Positions 41,456 to 53,815 of a stretch of DNA of 64,000 bases are shown piece after piece. Position numbers and translations under genes: made by a program. The stretch comes from Aphis gossypii (lineage: Eukaryota > Arthropoda > Insecta > Hemiptera > Aphididae), in contig NC_065533.1 in assembly GCF_020184175.1 (NCBI RefSeq), positions 56,768,351 through 56,832,350 of the forward strand. Direction: 5' to 3'. How positions within the stretch are numbered: position 1 is the stretch's first letter; each line of letters opens with the position of its first letter. The notes beneath the pieces are model-generated. The model did no database searches. It was not told the origin of the DNA and saw nothing but the letters and a program-made list of their open reading frames with translations.

Positions 41456-44400
41456 TTAGAATAATGTATGTAACACAAAAATATTTGGTTTATATATCGA
41501 GTCTATTTAAATATATTATTTATTTTAGGCAGCTTTTTATATCATAGTTAATAAGATAAAAAATATATAAACCATTTATCATCATATGATAGCGTAAGCT
41601 AAAAATGTCTAAACGAAAGAAAATTCAAATAAAAAAAAAAAAAAATTGAATTATTAAATTAACAAGGTGAATTTAGAATTTTAATTATTTTATAAAATAC
41701 AATTGCATGACTATTATGATAATGATTGAGCTATTTCAAACACTATATTTTTGATAAGGTAATAAATTAATTAACTATGGAATCGTAATCATTTGTTTTT
41801 TTTTATTTACGTACATTTTAAAAGTTTTCTAATTTGAATAAAATTACTAAAAATACTTTAAATAAAACATATATTTAATTAATATTATAGTTTAATTATT
41901 TATATTATTTATATTACTATAACTGAGACAGTTAATAATGTTTCAACAAAATAATACTAGAAAAAAACATCATTGTTAAATTAAAAGCTTTGTTTGCTTC
42001 ACTTACAATCTAAATACCAACTTTTAAATTTATGGAGAACCCGCTTTTAACGAAATGTATTATAGCTTTTATATTATAATTTATAGACTACAACCCTTGA
42101 GAATAAGACTAGATTTTTTTGCATTTATTTTGGAGAGCTCTATAAAATATTTAAGGTCTAAAAAAATTGTGGACATTTAAAAAAAATCTTTTATTTTATA
42201 ATTTTAATAAAATTAATTTATATAGTATAAATTTACTTATATAATGGTTTATATTTTAAATTGAAATTTAATTAATTATGTCTTTAAGATTTATAATATT
42301 TAAATTTTTAAATGATATTCAGTTCTATTAATTTACACAAATTCAACGTTATGATTATTAATTACAAATAATAAAAAGGTCTTCAAAGTCGTAAGTATTT
42401 TTTTCAAAGTATTAAAATGTGATTTAACGTGAAAGTAATTAGGTTAATGTTATAACATTTTACGTTTATGTTAATACGATTTTTTTTTTGTGGTTGTCAT
42501 TTGTTCCACAAAAGACATTGTTATTTTAAAATGTGTTTTAGGTATGTTTACAATGATTAAACAATCAAACATATATATAAATTAATTAAAGCTTATAGTA
42601 TTGAGTTTCTGTATAAGTGTTATGATCGAATTTGAGTGAACAATTTAATAGCAGAACACATTTAAAGAGAAACGTTGCTTTTTATTTTAAGATTTTCATA
42701 ACTGCGAGTTTCAGTTATAAATTATAATGTGTTTTATTGTTGTAGATACATAACATGGTTATCTTATTTGTTATAATATCCAGATTAATAGAAAATATAA
42801 TACATCACCTGAGCCATTATGTGATATAAATAATTAAATCATGTATATTCAATTTTAACAGTTTCAATGTGTACATCTATTAAGCATTGATATGATGGTT
42901 GGGTTTTTGCTACCGTTTTTGATGAATAAAGTAACTCTTGTAAATATGTGTTTATTTCTATCATAAAATCGATATAATATATAGAATTAAGTAGAGTTTG
43001 AATTGAGCCAGTGCTAAGTATTAAGAATGAGTTGATCTTGTAGGAGTTTTCTTGTATTTTCTTAATCTTTCAGAAAATAAGGTAAAAAGTTTCTGTCACT
43101 TGAATTTTCTTCAAAGTATTTACACAGCTTTGAAGCCACGATTGTGGTATCAGTATTTTCAGTTATGACTTTTAAGTTGATGAACTATACTATTATGTGT
43201 TATTTATTATTTTTGTGTCATTTTAAGTCAAGATTTGTATTCTACATTATTAAAAAATCAATTCAAACTCTATGTTTAGTGTTTATTTCTAGGAAGGTTA
43301 GGTTAGTGTTTATTTCTACTGTTTTAACAACATAAAGCTAAATTTAAATGCTTTTTAGGTTGATTTAATATTTTAATTTTGTTTGAAGCTTAAACCTTTT
43401 TAAGAGTGTTATCTTGAAGTGTTGTATTTTTTTCAATTTACTATACTATACACAAGAACAATACAAAATTTTAAAAAATCTATGATTTCTTCGGCTATTA
43501 TTATACGAAATACGTTGATAAAAAGCGATTATTTTATCTAATTCTTAGTTTTTTTACTAACAACATTTAAACTAATAATGCCGTATTTATTTTTAAATTT
43601 TTAACATTTTAAGCAAAACTTTTAACCTGGTTTTTTTGATCTTATTTGATTTAATTTTAATTTTATGATTTCATAAAGAACATAAATGTTTGGATTGGTT
43701 TGTTTTCATTCATGGATCGGATCTATGCTATGTTATATCTGTCGTTTAAAATTGTTTAGAATAATAGAATTTCTTACCTCTTTAATAATTTTGAGAGCCT
43801 TAGATAGCGTTATAACTTTTAAAGTCTCCAAAAATAAAAATGGATCAGACAATTACTCTACTATATTAATTAATGGAATAACGTATCACATAATTTGTGG
43901 TATGTTTTACTTTGAAAATAGTTTGATCAGGAAGATAAATATTACAAACTCACAAATGTAATTCTACATTCTAAAATAATATTTAGTATCTAGTGGGATT
44001 TCTGCTCATTATAAATAATATTTATTTAATTGATAAATTTAATTTAAATTTAATATTATGACTATATTATGTATTAGGCATAATATAAATAAATAATTTG
44101 TTAAGCTTCATATTATATCATTTCTACTTAATGAAGATAAAAATATGAGCACGATAAAAATAAACGTATTTTTCTTAGTCAGGAGTCAAACAAACACAAA
44201 CTTGCTTTTAAAATTAATATAATTATAACAATATCCTTATATGAAAATGTACATTTTATTTTTAAATTATTTTATTGGATATAAATAATTATAGCCATAA
44301 GAATTTTTAATATTATATTCAAGTTTAAAAAATACTCAATCGAGTTATTTATCTGAGTATGAATGTACACATTTAGCTTATAATAATCACTTTATTTTAA

Positions 44401-46085
44401 AACATAACAATGTTTACCGAGAATAACAAAATTAATACAATTGTAACAAACAGTTTTTATTTAATATAAAATAATATTATCATTCACATTTTATCAACAT
44501 TATTTACATTTCATATTATATTTTTCGTATCATGTTTAGAAAAACATATGATTTGAATTCATGAAAAAGTTTTAGTAATGAGGTCAATGAGCGTTAACCA
44601 TTAATATTATTAAACCGACATCTATAACAATAATAATTATAGACTTAAAATATTTTTTGCACGCAACTTAACTAATGTATATATATATATATTATATATA
44701 CGTTACGTAGATAATTAACTGTTTGGGAGAGTAGTTTTCCATAATAAAATAGCATATATTATAAATAGGCAATACAACTTTCAAAACAATATACCTACAT
44801 ATTATTTTCTTTATTCGTGTAAAACCAAAAACTATTTTATACGAATAATTGAATGTGCATTCATATTAAACACAGAAAAGTTTTAAAAGTAAAAAAAAAA
44901 AAATACAAATAAATACAAACGAAGAATAAATTACCATTGATTTGTATTCATTTTTAAAATTTGAAATAATAAAGCAATAATAATACCTCCGTTCGGTATA
45001 AACAAAATATAATCAATACTATTAACAATAATTTAACACTATTGAAAAACCTATATAGGTACCTAATTTGCACAATGCATGTAATACTAATTTAGTTTAT
45101 TCAGTTCAAATGTTCACTTAATGTTTTTATCGTTCATACGTAATTGAATTCTAAGTAATTCATAATTATATAAAATAACATTGTTTTGATTATCGTATAT
45201 ACAGATTGACACATAATAACAAACAAGTTCTTAAGGTTTTGTCGAGTTTGAAGTTATTTTTAATCATTAAATTATCTAGTTTTTAAAATGTAATGTAATG
45301 TATGTATATTGTAGGTATATTAATATGTTTGTTCGTCTATTTTTCGTGATTTTTTTTCATCATTATTACCATCAACCATGATACTAACATAACTGATTTA
45401 ATACACATATTAACGAGTGACTTATGATGATATGTTCACCGTGTACTATTTTTATATCATTTGTCTTTAGTTATTATGGGCTTTTTATATTTTACAGACG
45501 CATGCGACCGGTGGACAAATATTATTTAGCCTGCTGATAATAAATTCAAATTTTAAATTATTATTTTTACAGGATTTTTAGTATTTTACATTTGTTTTTA
45601 TAATTTTTTTTTAATTTCCCTGGATAAATTATATGTACCTACATTTGATTTTGATTACATATAAATATTTCCTAAATTCATATAAATGAGCCTTAAAAAT
45701 ATAAATTTCTAGTCCCTAGTATGGAGAGATTATCTTGACAATATTATCAATAGCTAATAGTCATAATATATGGTTTTATTAGTATTGATTGAAATTAAAT
45801 ATTACTATTTCAGTTTTTATTTTAATAAACAATTGTTATTAAATGGGTGTAGTCTAAAATTATATTGATTTTAAAACTATATGTTGTTTAAGTGATATTA
45901 TTTTGCTGTTAGTTTTTTAAAGTATTTTTATATTTTAGCATGCAGTTTTTAAATCTAGAAACAATATACTATTACTACTTTATTATGGTGTGTATACAAT
46001 GTTCTATATTATATAAGTGTATGACTATGGTAAACGTATAAAATAGGTATACAAAATTAATGTTGAAAAAAAACTAAAAATGATC
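41456..46085. other. AT-rich non-coding stretch
   Basis: Mostly AT-rich DNA. One 91-codon open frame at 43,686 is listed separately. The frame at 43,144 is unsupported. A TA tract lies at about 44,678-44,700. Nothing else is called. Confidence 0.5.
43686..43961 (+). other. possible coding remnant, unknown
   Basis: A 91-codon plus-strand open frame starts with ATG. Its first half is hydrophobic, with cysteines and tryptophan. Its second half is more polar (GSDNYSTILINGITYHIICG at about residues 53-72). The composition is somewhat more protein-like than neighbouring random frames. No catalytic motif, splice sites or polyadenylation signal tie it to a gene. It may be a decayed transposon protein or chance. 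Confidence 0.2.
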
Positions 46086-46089
46086 ACTG

Positions 46090-46310
46090 TGAAAATATCT
46101 GGGATACTGTTAAGCGGCCGAAACGTCGACAGATAAGAATTATCGACCAATAAAAGTGGTCAAGTAAATACTGCTCTGGTGTATAGTTGTAGGTGTCGAG
46201 TGAGAAGCTGTAATGGATGTGTTTAATTTGAATTCAATGTTAAATCAATGTATATAAAAAACGATTCAGACTGTCTGTCGGCTCATATCATTAAGTACAT
46301 TTCATTATAT
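46090..46310 (+). repeat. dispersed aphid-type repeat, copy B
   Basis: A short block with CpGs in AT-rich DNA. It carries the family's internal word AGGTGTCGAG (about 46,192), TAATGGATGTGTTTAATTTG, and near the end TATATAAAAAACGATTCAGA. It aligns with copy C at 56.4 kb over its first part and with the reverse complement of copy A over its last part. That shows the three are fragments of one family. It has no open frame of note. Edges are approximate. Confidence 0.6.
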
Positions 46311-46620
46311 ATATATTTTTTAATATAGCTATTAAAACCTTTTTTTTAATTTACTATATTTTGTATTACGTTAGGTAGATTTATTTATTTTTTCGAAAAC
46401 ATTGCATTTATTGTATTATTATATGTAATAAGTTGCCAAATGACTATCAAATCTAAAAACTATAAGGAAATATGTTGTTTACAATAACAACACATTTTTG
46501 GAATCACCATTACGAATTGTGATATTCATTTATTTAATCGGAACCATTTGTAATAAGCTGTAATGTACAAATAACTGTGTTTGACCTATACAACATTACA
46601 ATATATACCTATGATGATAG

Positions 46621-46866
46621 AAAATTATAGTCGTACCTCGACACCTCGTTCTGAATCACACAATTGCACTTACGAAAACAAAAATTTCGAAGGATGCAAC
46701 AATACCAAATCGTGGCCGAATTATGGAATTTAGATTCCGAAAAAAAAGAATGGAAAACTTAAGGAAACCTTCTCACAGCATATTATTTAGATGTATCAGA
46801 GGTGTTGAATCCATAGCACCTTCACGCCTCACACTATTACATACACTTGTAAGTGAAATTCAATAA
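46621..46866 (+). other. 81-codon stop-free frame with strong donor, unknown
   Basis: After an in-frame TAG (46,618-46,620), 81 codons are open to TAA (46,864-46,866). The translation is basic (for example GRIMEFRFRKKRMENLRK) with mixed residues, and a full-consensus donor GTAAGT follows ACACTT near its end (from 46,849). An AG at 46,629-46,630 would start an exon at 46,631 in the phase left by the signal-peptide exon at 32,325. The acceptor lacks a good pyrimidine tract, and a phase match has a one-in-three chance. No family is recognised. It could be an exon, repeat-derived, or chance; the adjacent copy B repeat favours caution. Confidence 0.2.
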
Positions 46867-49800
46867 ATTAACTATTTTGTATCAAAGTTGATTTAAATAA
46901 TAATTTAGAATTCATGACTGGGGATAGGGAAAGTACTAAGTAGAAATATTAGTAAATACTTATTTAATTACCTTTTGAAATAATATCTATATACCCGTAT
47001 TTTTATCATACTTTATTATTTTTATTTGCTTTTGATTTAATGCAATTATATTGTAAAATAGTTCCATTTAATATGTTAATTGTTTATACAAATATAAGAA
47101 TAACTGGTGTAAGGTCTCTTACAAAATTATTGAGAAATTTGACAGCGAATATTTTCGCATTTTGTTATTCTTTCAAATAAAAACTGTTTATTGTATATCA
47201 TTGCATCGAGCACTTTTTTGTCCATACACAAATTACATTCATGTTAAATGCAGTTGCTTAGTGCTAAAATTTACCGTAACTCATGTGGATGATATGTAAT
47301 ATTTTTGATTTTCTGTTTCGGTGTATAGATGATATTTTCGATATCAACTTAACCAACTGTTCCGCCCGTTGCCTTTTTTTATGTATATTCTAAAATTATA
47401 ATCCAGTAATATTAGGTACCTGAGGGAGTTCAAAAATACTTATAAGTCAAAAACTAATCGTTAGAATTTCGATTTTTGTGTATCGAAATGCTCTCAAAAA
47501 AATTTGATTCATGATATGAAATTAAAAATGTATGTTATCATTAAAAAAAAATAAAAACTTAAAAATTATAACAAAATAAAATATATAACATAAAAAATTT
47601 TTTTTTTTTTTTTTTGATGTTGAAAGATTTTGAAATAATATATGTTTGCAATAAAATAATCACCTATTTATACATAAAAATTAAAACTAATGATATTTAC
47701 TGTTAAAAATATTTAATACTATGGTTTAAAGTATTATTCATAATAATTGTACAGTACCTACAGAATTAATTGTATTAGTGACGTACAGTATCACAATATA
47801 TCTAGTGAACCCCACAAACTGATATTGATAATTTACATTCCTGGAATAAATTTATACGTCAGCCACATTTTCCAATGAAATAAATTCTACTTTAAACTTC
47901 AGGTATTCCTATTTTTCACTAAAATATTATATAAAAATGTTATAAGCTGAAATAGGTACTAGAATAATTTACATTAATATTCTAATATATGCATACATAT
48001 TTAACCCATAATAGTTGTCAGTCATTGTCATTGTCATTATATTTTATGTTGTGTTTGTGTACTTAAGAATGTTTTTATTCTTTCTTTAAAATTGAGCAAA
48101 GAGAATACTGTACAAAAGATGCTTTAGGAAAATAGTAAATTATAATATTTATATTATATCATCATAATAAAACGAAATAAAGCTAAATAATTGCAGATAA
48201 AAGCTGTTAGAGCTATTGTCTTAATTTCAAACTTAATAACACATGAATCGTGTCTAGCTTACGATATTTTCAAAGAGAAACATTTAATCCTCTTAACTTT
48301 ACAAACGTTTTGTAATTAACTCATATTACACGCATCTATGAATTCAACCAAAGATACATACCCACAGTATTTAAAATACAATTAACCTTGAATATGCTTT
48401 TTAAATTAAAGACAGCACATTGTAGGAGGCATACTTAAAACAAAATAAAAACAGACTGAAAAAAATTTAAATATTTTTATAAACTCATAAATTTGATTTC
48501 CGATGAATATATTGAATAGTTTTGATTATATTATATTATTTTAACAGTTGAAAGAAACGCATTATTATAGTTATTAAAACTTAATTGTAAATATAAAATA
48601 ATCATGTCATGCAACATTAACTACGATAGAACGATACAATTGATTTATAATATATATATGACAACATAATAATTTAATAACCTAGTATAGTTCATATCGA
48701 TATCGTATTTTGATGTAAGTTAATTTTGTTACATAACTTTACTATTATAAATAGTAATAACCAGTCACGAACTGAGATATAAAAGAATGAGACTGAATAT
48801 TTATTAAGATTTAAGAGTATTATATACATTTATAATATAGTTATAAATAACTATATTATATATACTAATATGTTAGTTAGAATATTGTGTTAACTACAGA
48901 TAAAATATCTCTACTTTGATTCATACGGATTATTGTAAAATTATTTAGTTATAAAAGTAAAACATAAAAAAGATAATGAATGATTTAGTGACCAGACAGT
49001 CCACTACTATTAATGATTCAAAGTATGCAGTATTTAAAATTATATTTTTTCCGATTATCACTTTATTATTACATTACCACTATTATCAATATTTTACAAA
49101 TTGTGCCTTATTGTATTGTTTAATTATTTTTTTATTATTTTTTTTTAGTTGATTTCTATTTTTATTTTTGAATAAAAATATTTGAAAAAATGTGAGGAAT
49201 AAGCTCATGAATAGTCATTCTATTAAGTTAAAAATTATTAGACATAATTTTATATTTCATACAACAAATAATTGATCTCATAAATAAAAAAAGTGTAGTA
49301 TTAAAAAAAAATACATGTATTTCAAGTTCCTTGTTGAAACCATTTAATATGAATTAATTATACTGTAGATAGTTTCCATCTTAGATTTTAAAATACAAAA
49401 CTATTATAATGAGGAAATCGTTATAAGTTTATATTATGATAGATAATTTACACAATATAATATTATGAAGTATCATAATTACCGATACTCGATACCATCA
49501 AGTTAAACAATAATTAATATTTTTCACACAAAACATTAAATTGTTTTATGCAAAGATGAAATCCTGAGTAATTTAATAATAAATTTTTATAATATTATGA
49601 GAACTAAAACTCTCGTAATCGTGAGTTGAGCGGGGTATTCTGAAAATAACAGACATCGATAAATATAATATATATGTATAATAGCTACAACTATTTGAAC
49701 TATACAGCTCAAATTCGTTCCGAGATACTTAACTGTTTAGATGGGTTTGCAAATGTACACAGACTACACAGTTTTGACCTGAGTGATTTGGTTTTAAAAT

Positions 49801-51273
49801 ATATGCGCAATCAGTAAAAGGTACAAAGGATTTGTCTTGCTATTGGTGATTTAACACGATTTTCAAGGTACAATTATTGCTTATAATAGGTGACTCTCCG
49901 AGGACACCATCGATAGATTTATTACGGTAATACACTTTAAATTGCAATGCCGTAATTCTTAACTCACTGGATTCTTTCAATAAGTATATTATATGTACTT
50001 ACACCTTGAATTAAGATACTAGATAGGTACCGATAATAATAGTTTTTAAAACTTTTATTTATAGCTCTATAATAATATGTATGAGTAAAATGTATTAAGG
50101 TTATTTGATTATTTATTTTCTATAGAATATATATATATATGTATAAAAAATGTCTACATGAATGTTTCATAAGCAAATAATATTATTTTTAAACGCACTA
50201 TGTTCACATTTTATTTCAATAGATATATTAATAACTCAGCGATTTTGATAAGACTATAATATTATAACATATATTGTATTAATATTATTAAATCAATCAA
50301 TAATTTTACTAAAGTATAAATGTTCAAATATTTACTTTGGTTTTTTTAGTTGTAACATTATTATGTCATCGAAAGACTCGTAACTATGGTTGTTGAATAA
50401 TTGATCATTTTTTATTTTTTTTTTTTTTTTAGCCAGGTAGATTATAGTATTTTTATTTATGATATTTTTAAACGTCTACAAATAATATTAAAATTAATTA
50501 ATGTCAAAAACCAATACGTTTTGTTTACTAACAAGTTTTTGTGAATCGTTTTCAAAAGAAGATAACTTCCAATTCGATTTAGGAAACAACGTCTTGCTCA
50601 CTGTAACAAATTATTTCTCTTATTAATTCAATAGGTAGTTACTGAACTAAAAAAAAAAAAGAAAAAAAAGTATTATCTAAAATATAAAATAAATGAATAG
50701 AGTTATACGACAAACGTTTAGGTTCTATGATAAAATTATACAAACGGCTTTCTACAAATTGGATTGTATGAATATTGAATATATTATTATATTCTAGTAC
50801 AATTGTGTTTTTGTTGAGAAAATTCAAATACCTCTGTTGACTCTTCCGAGTTGAAATAAACAAGTATAATCCTAATTAATGAATATAGTTAAATCTCTAT
50901 ACACTTCTAATATACCATTATATATATATACAAGAATAAAGTATTTTTATGCACGTTTATTCATAGTATGGTTGCTTATGACTTATGAGACTACCTCAAT
51001 TTGTTTTCATCTGTTTACACATTGTATTTAATTTGATGCAATTGCAACTATAATACTATTAAAAAATCAAATAACACAAAATCAAATTAATAATATCGAT
51101 TTTAGTGTTTCTTTCTAATATGAGTTAATTAAAAGTGTTTGGATATTAGTATTGTTTAATACAACATTTCATGTTTTGTGAAACACAATGTTTTTAATAA
51201 TTATATTTTAATCAAAATTATTATATAATATTAGAATTTTTTTTATTTTTATTTTTACTTTTTTTTATTGCAG
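46867..51273. other. AT-rich non-coding stretch with minor complex patches
   Basis: Mostly AT-rich. A patch near 47,415-47,510 looks like part of another dispersed element, and 49,600-49,980 has somewhat higher complexity without a usable frame. A 42-codon stop-free plus-strand frame at 48,191-48,319 (containing LITHESCLAYDIFKEKHLI) is listed separately. Poly-T runs occur at about 47,598 and 50,413. Confidence 0.45.
48191..48319 (+). other. short coding-like remnant, unknown
   Basis: A 42-codon frame without stops lies between TAA (48,188-48,190) and TAA (48,317-48,319). It begins right after TTGCAG, a plausible acceptor. The translation (VRAIVLISNLITHESCLAYD, then IFKEKHLILLTLQTF) has protein-like composition. 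There is no donor and no recognised family, and the length is not statistically unusual in this DNA. Confidence 0.12.
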
Positions 51274-51286
51274 TTTACTCATACCA
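51274..51286 (+). other. candidate 13-nt microexon
   Basis: A long pyrimidine tract ends in TTGCAG at 51,273 and is followed by 13 bases (TTTACTCATACCA). Then comes the consensus donor GTGAGT from 51,287. Both splice sites are strong. Joined to the phase-1 end of the signal-peptide exon it would add V-Y-S-Y and leave two bases over. Microexons are known in insect neuronal and cell-surface genes. Strong sites 13 bases apart can also occur by chance in T-rich DNA, so this is a hypothesis. Confidence 0.2.
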
Positions 51287-51804
51287 GTGAGTCTATTTTT
51301 ATATTTTCATTATGTTTATAGAACTATAAACTATAGTACAACTAAACTTTGATTTTTTAAACATTATATCCCAAGCTGTTATGATTATATGATTAATTGT
51401 ATTTTAAATATTTAGTTTATTTGGATGAAATTCAGGAGTGGGCGGTATCAATAATTCCTATTTTATGCTCGATTCTCATTTTATTTTGATATTTTCAAAG
51501 TCAATATTCGTAATTATTCGTTTATTTATTATAAAATGCAAATATTTATATAATAATACATTAATACGTAACACTAAATTTAAATGATAATAATGAAAAA
51601 ATTATTGTAGTTGAAATATAGTAATTATAGTATACTAATAATTTAATTTTAATATGACTACCAATATATTATATTTGTATTAAATTTTATATTTCTGTTT
51701 TAAAATACTAGTATTTTAGTCATATTTGATCGAATAAATGTATTTTACTATTAAAATAATAACGCAAGCACTTCTAAACAAATGTTCAGGAGCTACTTGT
51801 TCTG

Positions 51805-51969
51805 CTAGAATACACAAGTACTTTTTTTAACTCTCTTAAAATGAGTTAGTTCAAATTTTCCGCCAGGCAGGTAATCAAATTTACTAATTTCTTGTGACAG
51901 AATTTCTTCATCAAAGTAACTTTTAAACTCAATATCAATAGGATCTCCATTTGAGGGTAAGATAACTTT
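51805..51969 (-). pseudogene. C-terminal coding remnant, minus strand, family unknown
   Basis: On the minus strand 54 codons are open and end in TAG (51,805-51,807). The upstream limit is an in-frame TAA at 51,970-51,972. The translation is strongly protein-like: GDPIDIEFKSYFDEEILSQE, then FDYLPGGKFELTHFKRVKK, ending CVF. Acidic, basic, aromatic and glycine residues are mixed as in a real protein, unlike the local background. No ATG starts it and the upstream sequence is AT-rich, so it is either a last exon or, more likely, a truncated retrocopy or transposon remnant. I do not recognise the family. Confidence 0.4.
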
Positions 51970-52534
51970 TTATTCATAATAGATGTATAAGTGTCCTACA
52001 TGCTTATTTTAACTTTTCTGAGTTACAGAGATCGTGTTAAAAATGTTTATTAAATTATAGAACAACAAAAAAAAAACGTTTATACAAACCTTGAGCTAAT
52101 AGTAACAGATATTTTATTTTCTTAATCCTTATTTCAATAAATAAAAACACTATTTTTAGTTAAACATACACAGAATAGAATTGCAAAACGGTGATGTTAT
52201 TTTTTTTGTTTTGTTTTTTGCTTTTTTAATTTATATAATAAATAATAATAATTTATAAATTTATATGTACTCAGTGACATACTGGTAACTTACGATACAA
52301 CTGAGCGATCTGTTGTTTTTAAGTTTTTTTCTCTACATTATTGTGTTTCTTATATTATTATATGTCTAAGATAACATTTAACTGTATTGATTGTATTAAA
52401 TACATTTTCACTAAATGTAAAACGAATTTATTATTCCTACCCGGTAATTCATATACATGCAATATAGTACTCACGAAATTTAAACTAAAATATTATTAAT
52501 AATTTTTGATAAGTAGACAAGTGTTTTTATTTTT
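51970..52534. other. AT-rich gap between minus-strand remnants
   Basis: Low-complexity AT-rich DNA with poly-T and ATA repeats. I see nothing coding in it. Confidence 0.5.
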
Positions 52535-52666
52535 TTATATTATGATTAACTGCAAGTTTTCGCAAAAGTTGAAGAAATGGGATATTAGTGCTGAATACTC
52601 GGTTTCACTATCTTGTTCGTATTTTCTTAAAAACTTTAGAGAATTTTCAAATATTGGTTTACCTAC
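52535..52666 (-). pseudogene. minus-strand coding remnant, family unknown
   Basis: Forty-three minus-strand codons are open before TAA (52,535-52,537). The translation includes PIFENSLKFLRKYEQDSETE and YSALISHFFNFCENLQL, which look protein-like. An in-frame TGA lies just upstream (52,667-52,669). Beyond it another frame gives RKLDIDWILSR, so a frameshift may separate two parts of one former coding region. The plus-strand frame here (52,506-52,703) is less protein-like and is probably its shadow. It may belong with the remnants at 51.8 and 53.5 kb, all on the minus strand, but this is inference. Confidence 0.3.
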
Positions 52667-52899
52667 TCAAAATCCAATCTATGTCCAATTTCCGATTCAT
52701 TGAATTTATGACACACCTAAACAGTAACTTGTGAAATACATGCCTGAGTTGATACGTAGGTAAGATTTTAATGAAAATCCAATGTTTGAAAAACGAAAAT
52801 TTGAAGTAAAAATAAATTTACATCACATGTAAAATACAGGTTATGTATATATGCAATGCATATATATTTTTTTAACAGGTAAGCTAAATTCTATACTCA

Positions 52900-53020
52900 A
52901 TGGTAGCTTTTTAAAATCTCTATAAGCATATTTTCACGCTGACTCTAAAAAGGTTCAGTCCCAGCTGCCTTATACGATACTTTGAGAGCACTTTCTCCGC
53001 CACTAACAGCGTTAAAAAAA
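52900..53020. repeat. likely dispersed repeat fragment
   Basis: An island of about 120 bases with more GC sits in AT-rich DNA. Read on the minus strand it contains GTGGCGGAGAAAGTGCTCTC and AAGGCAGCTGGGACTGA. Its isolated texture suggests an inserted repeat fragment, perhaps a transposon end. No second copy exists in this window, so the call rests on texture only. Confidence 0.25.
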
Positions 53021-53531
53021 AAATAAAAAAAATAATAGAAATATGTACAACAGATATTTTTTATTAAACTAAAATGACTTACTTATAAATGTAATTTTAA
53101 TTATAATATAAATATTTAATTTACGAAATGTGGGATACTTATTTTTTTGTTTTAATATTACTTTCTGTTCAAAAAAAAAAAATATGGATATTTCATCGTT
53201 ACATTACTATATGACCTAAATTTAATATAATATATTAAATTATAATCAAATATTTTGTGTACATCTTTTACATAAAATTATTTATATTCTAACTGCGGGT
53301 ACCTCTAGGAAATTTGATCAATATATGTAATGTGATTGTTTATATTCACGTTGATTAAAAACTAGTAGCGTGACGATTATAATATAGCACATAATAAAGA
53401 TGATATAGTAATAATATTAATGAATACGTTATTAAATATAGGTGTTGTTTTTTCGGTGTAATTTAAAATACTTTACTAAAATTATAATAATTTCTTTTCC
53501 TTTATGTTGAAAATATAAGCATAAACTTTTA

Positions 53532-53815
53532 TTATGTTATACAACATAATGTCATATTCGTTTGAACTTGTTTCACATCTTTTTTAGTAACACCCAAACT
53601 GTCCAACCAGTGAATTGCCGTCCATTAATCCAATTATAATGTTGATTTTTTTTTCAAAACTTTTACTGTAGTAGTTTCCATTTTTTTAATCATTTCACAT
53701 ACTTTTTACGTTAAATATAAAAAATACCCAGAAGATTAAGCTTTTGATTTCACATGAGGTTTTGATCACTTATTGTCATGAATTTGATCCCTTTCAATTG
53801 AAAAAAAAAAAATTG
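53532..53815 (-). pseudogene. stop-interrupted coding remnant, minus strand
   Basis: On the minus strand a coding-like 30-codon segment (53,535-53,624; WTAIHWLDSLGVTKKDVKQV) is preceded in the same frame by two stops, and upstream of these by another short open piece (CEMIKKMETTTVKVLKKK). Further upstream a different segment reads LKGIKFMTISDQNLM, then a stop. Several in-frame stops within otherwise protein-like sequence indicate a decayed gene or mobile element. No family is recognised. Confidence 0.3.

Noticed and set aside
47415..47510. Possible further dispersed repeat near GAGGGAGTTCAAAA
   Set aside because: It resembles aphid repeat texture from memory, but there is no second copy in this window, so I do not list it as a feature.
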